64,000 nucleotides of DNA from Homalodisca vitripennis (Eukaryota > Arthropoda > Insecta > Hemiptera > Cicadellidae): positions 1 through 64,000 of the forward strand of contig NW_025777608.1 in assembly GCF_021130785.1 (NCBI RefSeq). The letters are read 5' to 3'. The notes beneath the pieces were generated by a model that was given only the letters and a program-made list of their open reading frames with translations, was not told the DNA's origin and did no database searches. Both the position numbers and the translations under genes were made by a program. Shown piece after piece: positions 24,243 to 35,639 of this stretch. The stretch's first letter is position 1. Each line of letters begins with the position of its first letter.

Positions 24243-25878
24243 TTTAAAATTGGTCATAGCAAAAATTTAAAAATATGATTGTGCTCTTATACCATAATTC
24301 AATAGTTAAAAACCGTAAAAAAAACAAGCAATATAATTCTTTGGGTAAATTTTGGATTGCCGCTGAAAGAAATGTAAACAGTCAATACGTTACAACTTAG
24401 TAGTTTCAGAGGCGTAAAGAATAAACATATACAAAAACGGCCGATAAGAAGATATATTTTATATGTTATCATTCAATCACATTCATTAATCTAGATAAAT
24501 TTAATGAATATTTACTGTTAATAATGAACGTACTTGGAAAGTCCGCCCAAAATCATGATCATTACTTTATCCTTTATAAAACGGGATTACTTTTCCAAGT
24601 TTGAAAGTGATTGGGAAAATGCCCTCATTCTGATTTATTATATGAAGCAAGGGAAAAAATTAAATAGGCCAAATAAATTTGAAGGAATTAAGTAGGAATG
24701 TTATCACTGCCGGGAGCCGAGCCGCCCTTCATATCCGTGAATACGTGCTGGAGTTCGGGGCCCGTTATAGATTCTACCCGGAAGTAAGCGTCCACCAGTA
24801 CTCAGTATCTTTCGTGACGACCCAGGTTACAGGAAAAACTGGACTAGGCGGTCCCCGACGTTCGCGTAATATTTCTGGAATAAATCTGCTTCATCTTTTA
24901 CATCGTAGAGTTTTAACCTTTCGTTGACCCTTGATTGAAATGATCAATTAATTGGAATCCTTTCTTTATCTTTGTTTATATCCATGGTTTTTGAAATATT
25001 TTCCCACATATTTAAATTTTTCGAGTAATTGATTTTATTACAGTAATTAACTAAATTTTTGAGGAACTAATTTTTTTTTTTTTTAACGTCAGGACCATTT
25101 GATATTGGGTTTTCAACGCAGTGTCGAAAGGTTGTCTTTACAAACGGTAGCTCATCTAATTTCTGGTCTAGATTGATCTGAGAAACCGGTAATTATCTAA
25201 GGTATTTCATATGGTTAATAAACTGCCTATTTATCATCAGAAATAAAATTTTTAACATGTACATATTATGATAAAAGGTTGTAACATATATAAGAAATAC
25301 ATATATGAACATAACAATAGGTGTATAGAATAAGGAAACTGAAATAAAATAAGTTTTCAGGTATATATTTAGTAATTCCGCACTCAAATTGATGCGAATA
25401 GAGTGAATGTTAGAAATTAAAATCAGACGATCAGCATACCTAATTTAATGTACCTGAACTCGTTTTATATACATGAAGAATAAAAAGTGAAATAACAAAC
25501 TTTGAAAAATAATTTTTGAAAGCAAAACTAACTTTTAGGCTCTATAAAATGAAACATTAGTGTCTTCGAATCTGTACGTATTAATATCCTACTGATAATC
25601 AAAGTATACTGTCAAGAAAGTACACACGAGCGCGGCACTGGCATAGACGAAATTTTGCAAGGTTTTACGTCACAGTTTTGTTAGAATTAGTCACTGAAGA
25701 ACACTTTTAAGTTACCGATAAATAACGCCTTACAGTGAGCCCTAAGGCGTTTTAGCCCTAAACCTAGTCGCAAAAATAGCAAGGTTAGACTTGCAATAAA
25801 ACTGTGCAACTCCATTTTTGACACAACCACAGAGCGACGAGCCGTATGAACAAGAAGTAACTACCACATCTTGTCTAC
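24243..25878. other. Non-coding; GC-richer patch at 24.70-24.87 kb
   Basis: The patch holds an 82-codon open frame (24679-24927) with CpGs, distinct from the flanks, with no recognised domain. The remainder is AT-rich without features. Confidence 0.35.
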
Positions 25879-25947
25879 CTGCGTGGCAGCATCAGTAGGG
25901 GTCACGGCACAGCATCTCAGTACACATTGGTTCGATTCCCACGACAG
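25879..25947 (+). mobile_element. tRNA-like sequence, probably a SINE head
   Basis: A near-perfect B box, GGTTCGATTCCC (25929-25940), is preceded at tRNA spacing by GCGTGGCAGCATCAGTAGGG, which resembles an A-box region. No clean cloverleaf acceptor stem was found, so a working tRNA gene is unlikely. Confidence 0.45.
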
Positions 25948-26701
25948 AAGCACCTTTTTGCTGTAGAGAAACTGTTTTTATTGTTAATCTAATAAGTTTT
26001 ATTTCTTATAAATTTATTACTTAGTTTCTTTTAATAATCGTGACTTTTCATTTTATCTATTTATTTATTTATTCATTAATTTATTATTGACAAAAATATG
26101 CAATTTACAATAGAAAAAACAAAAACCGGGAAACCCTGTATTCTGGCGATGTCTAGGAAAAAATTTGCAGTGCATCATTAAAAACTGATCCAAATATAAC
26201 GGCACTGACTGTTTGCAATAAAAAAAACACAGCGGCGAACACCCAGTCACCATGCGTTCGCTTTTGTCACCGATGTCCAGGACTCGGTCTGCGACCGACG
26301 CTGCTTCACCTACTCCGCCTGCATCTTAGGGTACGCGCATAGTGAGGAGGTGAAGGTGGAGGTGTAGGTGTAGGTGCAGGTCGCCGTTAACGGCGAGGTA
26401 AAACAATTTCATTAGGTTAAATGCGTGCGCGCATGGTGAGCAGGTCGCGGTAGAGGTGTAGCTCGCCACTTACAAGGAGGCCTAGCAGGATGTTTTTCGA
26501 AAACAAACTAGTTTGATTTACCTCGCTGCCTAGCTCGCGGCTTTGCTCGCTGCTTTAACGTGATTGGTCCACTCAAGGCCACGCACCCCCCAACCCCCTC
26601 TCCCGGTACACCCCGCCACTCCCTTCAGTCTGCTTTCACCCAAGTCAACGTTTAGTTCCGCTTGTTGGTTTCTGTTAGTTTTTGATAACCTGTTATCCGA
26701 A

Positions 26702-26831
26702 ATGAAGGAAGATATTATTATTGCTGTCCAAAATCGTCCAGCCTTGTGGGACAAGAGACACAAGCAACATCACAATCGTCACGTTCTGGACAAGGAATGG
26801 AAGGAAATTGCGAAAGAACTAAAAGTTACAG
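26702..26831 (+). CDS. MADF-domain exon of the PIF/Harbinger element (partial)
   Basis: ATG at 26702 reads MKEDIIIAVQNRPALWDKRH and HVLDKEWKEIAKELKVTG, the start of a MADF domain (IxxVxxRPxLWD...W..IA.EL). This is the DNA-binding partner protein of PIF/Harbinger elements. The frame meets a good donor (ACAG/GTAACT) at 26832; the later exons appear deleted. Probably not functional. Confidence 0.7.
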
Positions 26832-27141
26832 GTAACTAAAAACTTTAAATTTAAACTTAAACCAGCTTTGCTGTTTTATGTGGGATATTCAGTTTAAAGT
26901 GTAATGTAAAAGTATCCATAGCAGACTTTCTAATTAATTAATATATTTTTTATCTAACATTAGTAAGTAAAAGGTTTGAAATAAGGTAAAAATTAGAAAC
27001 TTGCGAATGAAATCTTTAATGAACTATAAACAAGGACACACAGTTGCAACTAAGTATTATCTTGATTACGGATTGTTTACAAAATATTCCTTGAAACTAT
27101 TTCTAACTTCTTTGGCTCGATTAGATGTAGCATTTCCAGAT

Positions 27142-27372
27142 CTACGTTTCAGGAGTCATTCGCAAATAATTTTGAAACTTCTCAGGATAATTTTTTAGTT
27201 CATGAAAAAGATGATGATATTCACCTAGTTCCTGTCGCACTTGATTAACAGGATGTGCACTAAATGTTCGATTACTTAACGTTCCCGTAAGCCACCACTT
27301 ACATGCTGAAGACATATCATCGCTATCATCACTATCTTCACTTATCATCACTGACAGAGAAAATTGTTGCAA
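27142..27372 (-). pseudogene. PIF/Harbinger transposase N-terminal fragment
   Basis: Minus strand: an acidic start (SEDSDDSDDM), then HPVNQVRQELGEYHHLFHEL and KNYPEKFQNYLRMTPET. The block H..N..R...GEY..L..EL....E.F..Y.RM....F is the hallmark N-terminus of Harbinger (DDE_Tnp_4) transposases. It stops after PET; the catalytic domain is deleted. Confidence 0.8.
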
Positions 27373-27810
27373 TAGGCAAAAAAGCTACCACTGTGATTAA
27401 TGGATAGAAACAACACTCGACTGCTTGTGTTGACGCGTGTTTGGGGAGGGGAAAGAGCTGCGAGGCGGCGAGCTAGACGGCGAGGTAAAACCTCCTGCAC
27501 TATACGATGCTACCTCCATCTGTACCTCCACCTGCACCTACACATCCAGCTACACCTCCACCTTCACCTCCTCACTATGCGCGTACCCTTACTCGCCGCC
27601 TGCCTGCTCCACGCCTGGCCCCGGACCCTGCGCTGAGCGCCACTCCATCCAGATCCTCCACATCGATCAGTTCACCGGCGGGCGAGACTACTGCGTTCCA
27701 CGCGTCTACGGGAGAGAAACCGACCCCTGTCGCTGCAACAAAACCTGACCTGCTCGCTACTACAAACTCACTCGAAGTGCCTACGCCTGTCGCCTCGTCG
27801 GGAGCCTCTG

Positions 27811-28194
27811 ATGCTGACGAGCTTGCGTCAAAAAAACTGCAGATTAAAGGAGCAGATAAGGCAGCTCAATGTCGATCTGATGAGGGTTGTCAATCATTCC
27901 ATTGAATCGCACACAAGGCTTCTTCGGCATACAAATGACATTTTTGTTGCGAGATCTTCGCTGTCCGGAGTATCAGCGGGAGCTTCTGTAAGAGACTGCG
28001 CTGTGCAGTGCGAGCCACCGGTGACCACCTGCTGTCAGGTCTCACAGTGCTCCGAGACTCGTGACCTCGTCACCAATCTGAGGACAACTATTCAGGTACT
28101 CGAGGCAGAGATTGAATGTCTACGGGCCGAGAGGGAGGTCCAGGTGTGTTCCTGTGGCTACTCTCAGGCGACGGGTGATTGGATTGTCTGTTAA
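27811..28194 (+). pseudogene. LINE ORF1 coiled-coil segment
   Basis: LRQKNCRLKEQIRQLNVDLM and LVTNLRTTIQVLEAEIECLR have heptad spacing and precede the SGNH domain, as in ORF1 proteins of CR1-like LINEs. The upstream Ser/Thr/Pro-rich region is in another frame. Confidence 0.65.
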
Positions 28195-28392
28195 AATAAA
28201 AAATATGTTCCTATTACGACCAGCAATAGATTTGAACCTCTATAAAATACAAACAAAAAACCACCCATTCTCAAAACCATCGCAACCACTAATGCAGCTC
28301 AACAAAAATATCCCCGTACAATAACCTGCAACAATAGTAAACCATCCGGCCAACACCCTCCTCCAAAGTCTTCTCCTGATAGAAGGCCAAAA

Positions 28393-28842
28393 TTGAAAGG
28401 CAAAATTAAAAGAGAGTTGCTTTCCTTCAGGAATGTTGTGATTGAGGGTGACAGTAATACCCGTTTCCTGACCAGCATTGTGCAGCGCCGCGTCTCATCG
28501 GCTGCCAAAGTGACTGGCATATGTAAGCCTGGGGCCAAACTCCCGAATGTAACGTCCAGCAGCCCCTCGCCTCCCTCTAGCTGCTTCATCCTTCTCGCTA
28601 GAACCAACGACATCGCTGCCGGTGAGTCACACAACATCTATAATCGCCTGGAAGAAAGAGTCACCGTTCGACTGAGTTCGGCTGATGTCATCTTGGCAAT
28701 GATCCCTTATCTTCACGATCTGCTCGTTAGCTATCCTGTGAACCAACGGACCATTCTCGCCAACTACTACATAGAGGAGCTATGCGTGAGACACTCAAAC
28801 CTCAAGCTCCTCGATATCAATGATATCGGAATAAACTGTTAA
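28393..28842 (+). pseudogene. LINE ORF1 SGNH-type domain
   Basis: A 149-codon frame contains VVIEGDSNTRFL (GDS block I), KVTGICKPGAKLPNVTSS, LLARTNDIAAG (the N-D block) and ADVILAMIPY. The SGNH hydrolase-like fold in ORF1 is known from CR1-group LINEs. The catalytic Asp-x-x-His block near the end survives in another frame as DDMHLQLPGKELL, so a frameshift separates it. Confidence 0.72.
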
Positions 28843-29212
28843 CACGGATGACATGCATCTGCAATTGCCGGGTAAAGAGCTGCTGGTCGAAATGATAGTG
28901 GAGGGCTTGGTTTCTGCTGTCGGACCGCCTGCTGCACCTGAGTTGTCTCTAACACTGCCTAGTGCCCGCTGCCTCACCTGCTGCTGCTGATACCTGTGAG
29001 TCGCTCACCAGTCCTGCCCAGAACCGTCTCATGCAGCATAACACTTCATCAAAGCTACTTCGCCTATAAAACCTGACGAAAACAATATTACGCTTTCCTG
29101 TCAAAAAAAACGAAGAGCCTATGACGAATGTAAAACGAGAGAGGGATATCAGATCCCGTTATTTATTCAGAACACGTTTTCAGAAACCACTCAAAATTTT
29201 CATAAAATTTCG

Positions 29213-29865
29213 AAATTCAAAATTATTCACCTAAATGCTCAATCCGCTACCAATAAGTTAGAAGAGTTGGACCTCATGTGCGATGAGCGAAAACCTGATA
29301 TTATTGTAATATCGGAACACTGTTTTACAACCGATCAGCATTTAAAAAAATGCAAAATCATGAATTGGCACATATTTTCCTTTGTTCCAATTTTAAGGGT
29401 GGTGGTGTGGCAATCTTTGTAAAAATCCCCTTGAAATTTGAAAAAAAATTAAGTAATTCATACTCTAGAATTTGATTTTGAGGCTGCTGGTAATAATATA
29501 AATTTAAATTCATCCGAAAAAGTTAATATTGTTGAAATATACCGTCCAAACAACAACCGAAGTTTTATTTCATCCTTTTTTGGAAAACCAGAGAGCCTGC
29601 TAACCAATTTTTGTTTTCAAACAATCAACTATTTCTCTTAATTGGCGAATTAAATATAAACGCACTGGACCACCCCGACCCCCACACTCGGCGGCTGCGT
29701 GATATTCTTCAAGCTTTTGGTCTAAATTGGTCAGTGAACTCTCCTACACGAGTATGTGCCACGACGAGTACAACCATCGACAACGTTATCACCAACATCC
29801 CGAAAGTTGACGTTGTCGTGTTCAATCCTGCCATCTCTGATCACTTCGCTCAGGAGATTGATTAA
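29213..29865 (+). pseudogene. LINE endonuclease (APE-type), broken
   Basis: FKIIHLNAQSATNKLEELDL and ERKPDIIVISEHCF are the N-terminal AQS and SEH motifs. The last part, in another frame, has LIGELNINALDHPDP, NSPTRVCATTSTTIDNVITN and FNPAISDHFA (the SDH motif). Frameshifts separate the blocks. Confidence 0.8.
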
Positions 29866-30599
29866 TGGACTTGATCCGGTGACTAGGCTTGCAGAAAATA
29901 CGGTCCAAAGAGCTCTAAACCCTCAAAATATTAACGTGTTAATTTATCACCTTAAGCGAGAAAGTTGGAAATTTTTAAATAACATTCAGTGTCCAAATAA
30001 AGTTTACACTGCTTTTAATGAACGCTTTCTCTATTATTTAAATATTTCATGTCCTTACAGAAAATTTGAAGTACGCAGTAAGTGACATAAGAATACTTGG
30101 GTTACACAAGGTATTCTCACATCTCGTGAAAAACTCAAATTTTACCACTCAATTTTTATTAATACAAACAACTAAAATTTTCAAAGATTTTTCAAAAATT
30201 ATAGAAGAATATATAAGAAAGTTATAAAAGCTGCTAAAGCCTATGAATTAAACAAACTATTAAAGAATACCGAGAACTTTTCAAAAACAGCATGGAAAAT
30301 TAATCCGTAAAACGAGAACATCCAATACAAAAATCAAAACAATGTTTACTGCTCGTTGAAAACCAACTTATAGATGATCCTCAAAAAATTGCTGACAAAT
30401 TTAACTAGTATTTTGCCTCAGTTGGTTCGTGTGATGAGTGCTTCACTGAAACCCTCTCCCGCAACCTTTGTAGAGAACCGGTATCGTCTATGATCTTGAC
30501 CCCTGTCGATAAGGCTGAGATGGCTGGTATTGTGCAAAAAATAAATTAAAAGAAATCTTGTAAAAACAGTGGTATGTCCATGTGGCTAGTCAAAAAATG

Positions 30600-31854
30600 C
30601 TCCAAGCGTATCTTGACTCCACTAAAAAAGTGGTAAACTCCTCATTTCTATCTGGAGTTTTGACATACATAGGAGAAAGATTTGATATACTGTGTCCTGA
30701 AAAATTCGGCTTCCATAAAAACAAATCAACAATTGATGTGGTTTCAAGTCTTGTGGATATTGTTGTCGATGGTTTTGAGAGACGGGATAAGGTGCTCAGC
30801 ATATTTCTCGATCTTTCTAAGGCTTTTGACACTGATGCATCAGTTAGCGACATGAAGAATACGGGGTCTACCACACAGGTGGATCTCGTCCTACATAAGG
30901 ATAGAGACCAGTGCGTGCAGATCTCAAATGCCATGTCAGGAAAATTGAAAATGGCAAATGGTCCCTCATGGATCGATCCATGGGCCAGTGCTTTTTACTA
31001 TTTACGTTAACAATTTAAACTCATCGGTTCAGAATGGAAAGGTGATTCAATATGCTGACGATACGACTCTCTGCGTTACTGCAAATTCTTTGCAGAAGCT
31101 TGAAATTAATTTATTTGTCACAGTGAATTCATGCATCCAATTTTTTCGGAAATCAATTTAAAAACAAACAGCTCAAAATCAAACACAATTGATTTTTGAG
31201 ACAGCGTGAAGGTAGTGCACGACCTGCTGTCCTGGTAGATGACAAACTCTTAGAGGAATCTGACTCCATCAAATTCCTAGGGATGTACCTAGATCGAGGC
31301 CTGACCTGGGACAATCATGTTGAAAGTGTTTTTTTCCAGAGTAACTTCAGGTTTGTATGCTTTGCGGAATCTGGCAAAACACTGTTCTCACGACATTCTG
31401 AGAATGGCTTATTTTGCCCTTGTTTATCCGCACCTTGCATATGGAGTAAGACTCTGGGGTAGCTGTGCAAACAACAAACTGTGTACGAATCATTTCAAAA
31501 TTAAAGAGAAGAGAGTCGTGCAGGGATGCTTTCAGGGAGCTTGGTTTACTGACCTTGCCCTGCCTCTACATCTTCGAGGTGGCTGTGTTCTGTAAATCAA
31601 AGAGCACATTGGCTCAGGGAAGGAACATTCACCAGTATGAGACAAGAGGCAGGGACAACTATCGCAGTCAACCACATCGAACGGTGGCGTCTCATAATTT
31701 GCCATCGCAGGCTGGTGTTAGGTTGATTAATAGGCTCTCTGAGGATCTTAAAACATTGGCAGTAACAAAAAATTTGAATCTCGTCTTCAATGCCTATTGG
31801 TGTCAGGTGCTTTTGACACGGTATGTGAGTTCATGGAAAGCCGCCCGTAAATAG
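30600..31854 (+). pseudogene. LINE reverse transcriptase and C-terminal region, broken
   Basis: FGFHKNKSTIDVVSSLVDIV, FLDLSKAFD (first catalytic Asp), MVPHGSIHGPVLFTIYVNNL, YADD at 31051-31062, DSIKFLGMYLDRGLTWDNHV, YPHLAYGVRLWGSCANNK and ALPLHLRGG/LPCLYIFEVAVF. About 50 residues between the KAFD and GP blocks are replaced by unrelated text, and several shifts occur. Confidence 0.85.
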
Positions 31855-32370
31855 ACAATTAAAATGGAAACACGTTTTAACAGGATCCGATTAGCCATTG
31901 CATGTTTGTCTGGATAAGGAACTTTTTGTATGTATAATTGTGTGTGAATGAGTAGATAGGCTAATACATTGGCTAATAGGCTACAGACTGCTTCTATACA
32001 GTATTGTATGCGCTGTTAAAAGGCAATAAAGACTGATTTGATTTGATTTGAAAAAGCACTTTATTCAATGTTCGACAGTATGCCCTGTACAGAAACCCGG
32101 CAAATCTTGGTCCGAGAATGGTGGGGGATTTCCCCTCATTCGAGTATTTAGTTCGTTATACTCACGCTAGGCGAGCTACTGTACAATCAGATGAACTTTA
32201 TAGGCAAGTAGCACTTCTTGGTCCAGGATGTTACACGCTCTATACAGAGCCTCGTAACTTGCGGGTCCGGACCAACACGTTCAAGGCCCGGACCAGCATG
32301 AGGCGCGATGACCAACAAGGTACGCACGATTTACGCTCCTGGACCAGCAAGTGCTGAGGTTCCAAACATA

Positions 32371-32448
32371 TATATATATATATATATAAAATATTATATC
32401 TTAATTTTCATTTTCTGTGTTGATGTTTTATATATATATATATATAAT

Positions 32449-32500
<52 letters not shown>
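32371..32500. repeat. (TA)n microsatellite cluster
   Basis: Three TA tracts (about 32371-32386, 32430-32446 and 32453-32499) separated by short AT-rich spacers. Confidence 0.93.
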
Positions 32501-32502
<2 letters not shown>

Positions 32503-32514
32503 AATATATATCAG

Positions 32515-32745
32515 GAGCTCCGATGACCAAATGGTCTAAGATATCAGACTTTGGATCTGAGTTAGACATAGCGCCGTCTCAAATCCTGTCTGTGATCGTA
32601 GTACTTTTTTTTCAGTACATCGATATGTACTGAATCAACTCTCCACCTTATTCTATTTGATAAGATCCTTGCACAGCCCAGTGGCCCATGTGGACGGGAA
32701 GAATAAGTCTTAAAAGAGGATCAGTTTCTCTTTCATAAAACAATT
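32515..32745 (+). mobile_element. tRNA-derived SINE, best copy
   Basis: The head GATGACCAAATGGTCTAAGA (A box around 32532-32542) and GTCTCAAATCC (B box, 32576-32586) have tRNA spacing and resemble a Leu/Ser-type tRNA. The tail TTATTCTATTTGATAAGATC, CTTGCACAG, GTGGCCCATGTGGACGGG is shared with three other copies in the window. Confidence 0.75.
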
Positions 32746-35639
32746 ATATAAATTAAAACATTAGACTGTTGTTATAGAGGGAACTGTTTTAAAATACTAC
32801 ATGGATCTTCCTATAAGGGCTATGAATCAAAAATTATTAAAAAGCAATACATGCATACATAGCATTACAAATTACTATTTGTCATTTCTGGAATGTTAGA
32901 TAAATGATTAGTAAGAACACCTTTTAGAAAGTTATTAGTACTTTTTCGGATGTGATGATATATAGCTTAGTAAATGTCTTTTTGTGCTATAGAATGTTAA
33001 TGTTTTCAATGCTTGGAAACTGGGTTTAATATTTGAAAATTATAAAGTTTCTAAGTGTTCTAGGATTTTGCTTAAACTTTTTTATTGTTTTAATACCTTT
33101 TTATTGCAAATTTAAACCCCCTGTCTAGGAAAGAATACTGTATATTCAATATAAACTCAATTTGTAAATATTTTAAGAATACGTTTGATATATTTTACAA
33201 CAGAAACTTACCCATCACTTTGTTATTCTGTCTAAGTCTGTTGTGCACTGTATCATACAACAAATGCCTGCAACTAATGTTTTTAGTTCGCAAAACAAAA
33301 GTCACGTTCCCGTTATTTAACAGAAAATGTTGAGCACTCGATAAAATAGATGTACTTTTTAAGAATAGTATGACAAAACTGCCAGGCCACCTGTGCTTCG
33401 CTTGCCACTCGCAACACAATAGTAGAGAAGCAATGAAATCACTCGAATTATGTACAGTATTTACCTCATTCCAATAGCAAACATTTGGTTTCTGTCATTC
33501 TGAGCCAATTAATGAACAAACTTACATTTTGGAATAAGATCCAGTTGCCGCAGGTACACAGTCGATCCCAAAAAAGGAATTTACACACTTATTTTGGTCC
33601 AAAATATGGTCCTACCATAGGATATGTATAAATATTGTATTAACCTGTCAACAAGTTTATAAATTCAACTTGTGTTTTAAGTTTGAGTTTTCAACTTTAT
33701 TCTGTTCGGAATGTGTTAAACGCTAAATAGCAGGGTAACAATTATTTATTTATTTTTAAAATGCTACAACACCAATGAAAACGGTTTGGTACAGTACATG
33801 GTCATGTACAGTATGGTACCCAATTACATTGCAGCACTACTATATTATTTAAATGTATAGAGGAAATTCTTCAATTAGTTCTCCAATCACAGTCTACTTT
33901 ACATCATTGAACAAAAAAAGTTTCAAAAAGTCGGGATTCAATTTAATATAGTGTAATTTATATAATAAAAATAACAATAGGCTGAGCATTAGTGAAGCAT
34001 ATCACTCGTGAGACTAAAAAACTCATGTCTGTCTGTCTATCTATCCACACGACACTCTAAAACAAACTGAACTATATACTTACAATTTTGCATGAATCTT
34101 AATTTGTATATGAGGAAAACTGAGTTAGATCATGGTACCAGTAAATCCATCGGATTTAGCTGAGCATTTTCCATGGTAGAATATTTTTAGGGATTAGTTT
34201 TACATTGGTATTATGGCAATCCTGATGGCAACAAGAAAATGCCAAATAAATAAATTTGTAAACAACTTAGTACACTCATTAGAGATTTTAACAAAACAAA
34301 TTTTGAAAGGTTTAACCTACATGTCCTGACACATACAAAATCATATTATGCTGGTGACTTAATCTGTAGACTGTTATTATTTAAACACTGATATGAAACC
34401 AAATTTAATGAAAAAAGTGTGAATGAGTCGTGTGGCAAAATACCTTGTTAAAGATTAAATTAGTAGAATTTGCATGACACTTTTTTGATAAACAATAATG
34501 ACTTCTTTGAAGTTGCAGGTTCAACCAAGAGATTTGGCTGAGCATTGCTCAGTAAGCATATTGAAAATGTCAATTTGTAATGGCTATAAATAGAACATTG
34601 TGACATTTTGAATATTACACAAAAATAAAATTTTATATATGAATATTCTTGCAAGCAATAGTGAAGTAAAAAACATAGCAGGACCAATCTTAGAATAACA
34701 ATACTCGATTATCATTATTAAAAGTGAAGGAAAATTTTTTGAATGATTTTTTATATAAGTAAAATAATTGTGCACATTTACTACAATATGTGATATAAAA
34801 ATCAAGTAATGTATCATAAGTAATTAAATAAAAAAAGTAATTTGACGTTTAACTTGACCAATCAACAAACAACACAAACAAAGCTGTGTTGGAATTCTTT
34901 GAGAATTACAAGAGCACGTAATTTTTGTGCCGACAAAATAAATTTATATATTTTAATAAGTGGACAGTATGAAGCTGTAGTAAGGTATTAAAAATTAAAT
35001 TGCACTGATTGGACATACAATTTGAGCCAAACTTAGAAATATATAGCTGTTTTATAACCCCTATAACTAAATATTCTTATTACATTTTACTTTAATAACA
35101 GTATAATATTATTACATTTCTAAATAAGAAATCATCACAGAAATCACTCAAATTGTATTTTTATTCATAAAAATTCATAAAAAAAAATAACAATCAACTA
35201 ATTATGTGCGATTGGTGGCTCAGATAATACTATAGTATCTTTTAATGTGATGCTGGTGCACGGGATATCTCAATAGGGTGGAGTTCCCAAATATTAGGTT
35301 GAGTTTCTTGTGCTAGTGAACAATATTTATGTATTGTGAACAAACGATTAGAACCACCGGGCTACCAGATTTATTACTTTCTACCTTTCTATATATAAGT
35401 CACGTATAAAAAAGGCCTTAGAACGTCGATTCTAAGTACTAAGCTGCTTGTACAATGTTCAATAAATTGTATGTACGTACTAAATTGTAAAAATATTGTT
35501 TTAGTTACATTACAACTTTTTGTTTTACATGGACCTGGATTTACATATGGCCTTAAAGGGCTATAGCCCAGGGTAACAGTTTTTAGATCAGTTAAAGCGC
35601 TTGCTTTAGTCATTATTTTTATTGGATGCTGCTAAACTC
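32746..35639. other. Non-coding AT-rich stretch with one possible exon
   Basis: No supported gene apart from the candidate exon listed at 33212-33354. At 34020-34110 a CTGTCTGTCTATCTATCC run and adjoining text resemble common insect TE debris. Confidence 0.4.
33212..33354 (-). other. Candidate orphan exon
   Basis: A minus-strand frame reads SSAQHFLLNNGNVTFVLRTK and NISCRHLLYDTVHNRLRQ, bounded by a strong donor (GATGG/GTAAGTTTCTG) and a weaker acceptor (CTTAAAAAG). The strand-strand-helix pattern recalls a ubiquitin-fold/FERM-N lobe, but this is a guess. No partner exons were identified. Confidence 0.25.

Larger units (their letters stand above)
26329..27588. mobile_element. PIF/Harbinger element (1260 bp), internally deleted
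   Basis: Flanked by TTA at 26326-26328 and 27589-27591, the 3-bp duplication of PIF/Harbinger. Termini GGGTACGCGCATAGTGAGGA and its inverse, followed by GGAGGTGAAGGTGGAGGTGT-like repeats. It carries the two expected genes in remnant form: a MADF/Myb-like ORF on + and a transposase N-terminus on -. Confidence 0.88.
26252..32050 (+). mobile_element. Decayed non-LTR retrotransposon (CR1/Jockey-like), nearly full length
   Basis: In order: ORF1 start at about 26252, a Pro/Ser/Thr-rich region, a coiled coil (27811-28190), an SGNH-type domain (28393-28860), an APE-like endonuclease (29213-29865), a connector (29870-30300), reverse transcriptase (30600-31160) and a C-terminal region (31196-31850). 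The 3' end is GCAATAAAGAC then (TGATT)n-like repeats. Many stops, shifts and at least one deletion in the reverse transcriptase; dead. A PIF/Harbinger element interrupts ORF1. An ORF1 with an SGNH domain is a feature of CR1-group LINEs. Confidence 0.82.

Noticed and set aside
25879..25947. Functional tRNA gene
   Set aside because: A good B box, but the A-box region and acceptor stem do not give a clean cloverleaf.
27400..27636. Arg/His/Leu-rich open frame
   Set aside because: Reads through the Harbinger terminal repeats in a shadow frame of the LINE ORF1.
32308..32526. Open frame across the TA tracts (Ile/Tyr repeats)
   Set aside because: Translation of a microsatellite.
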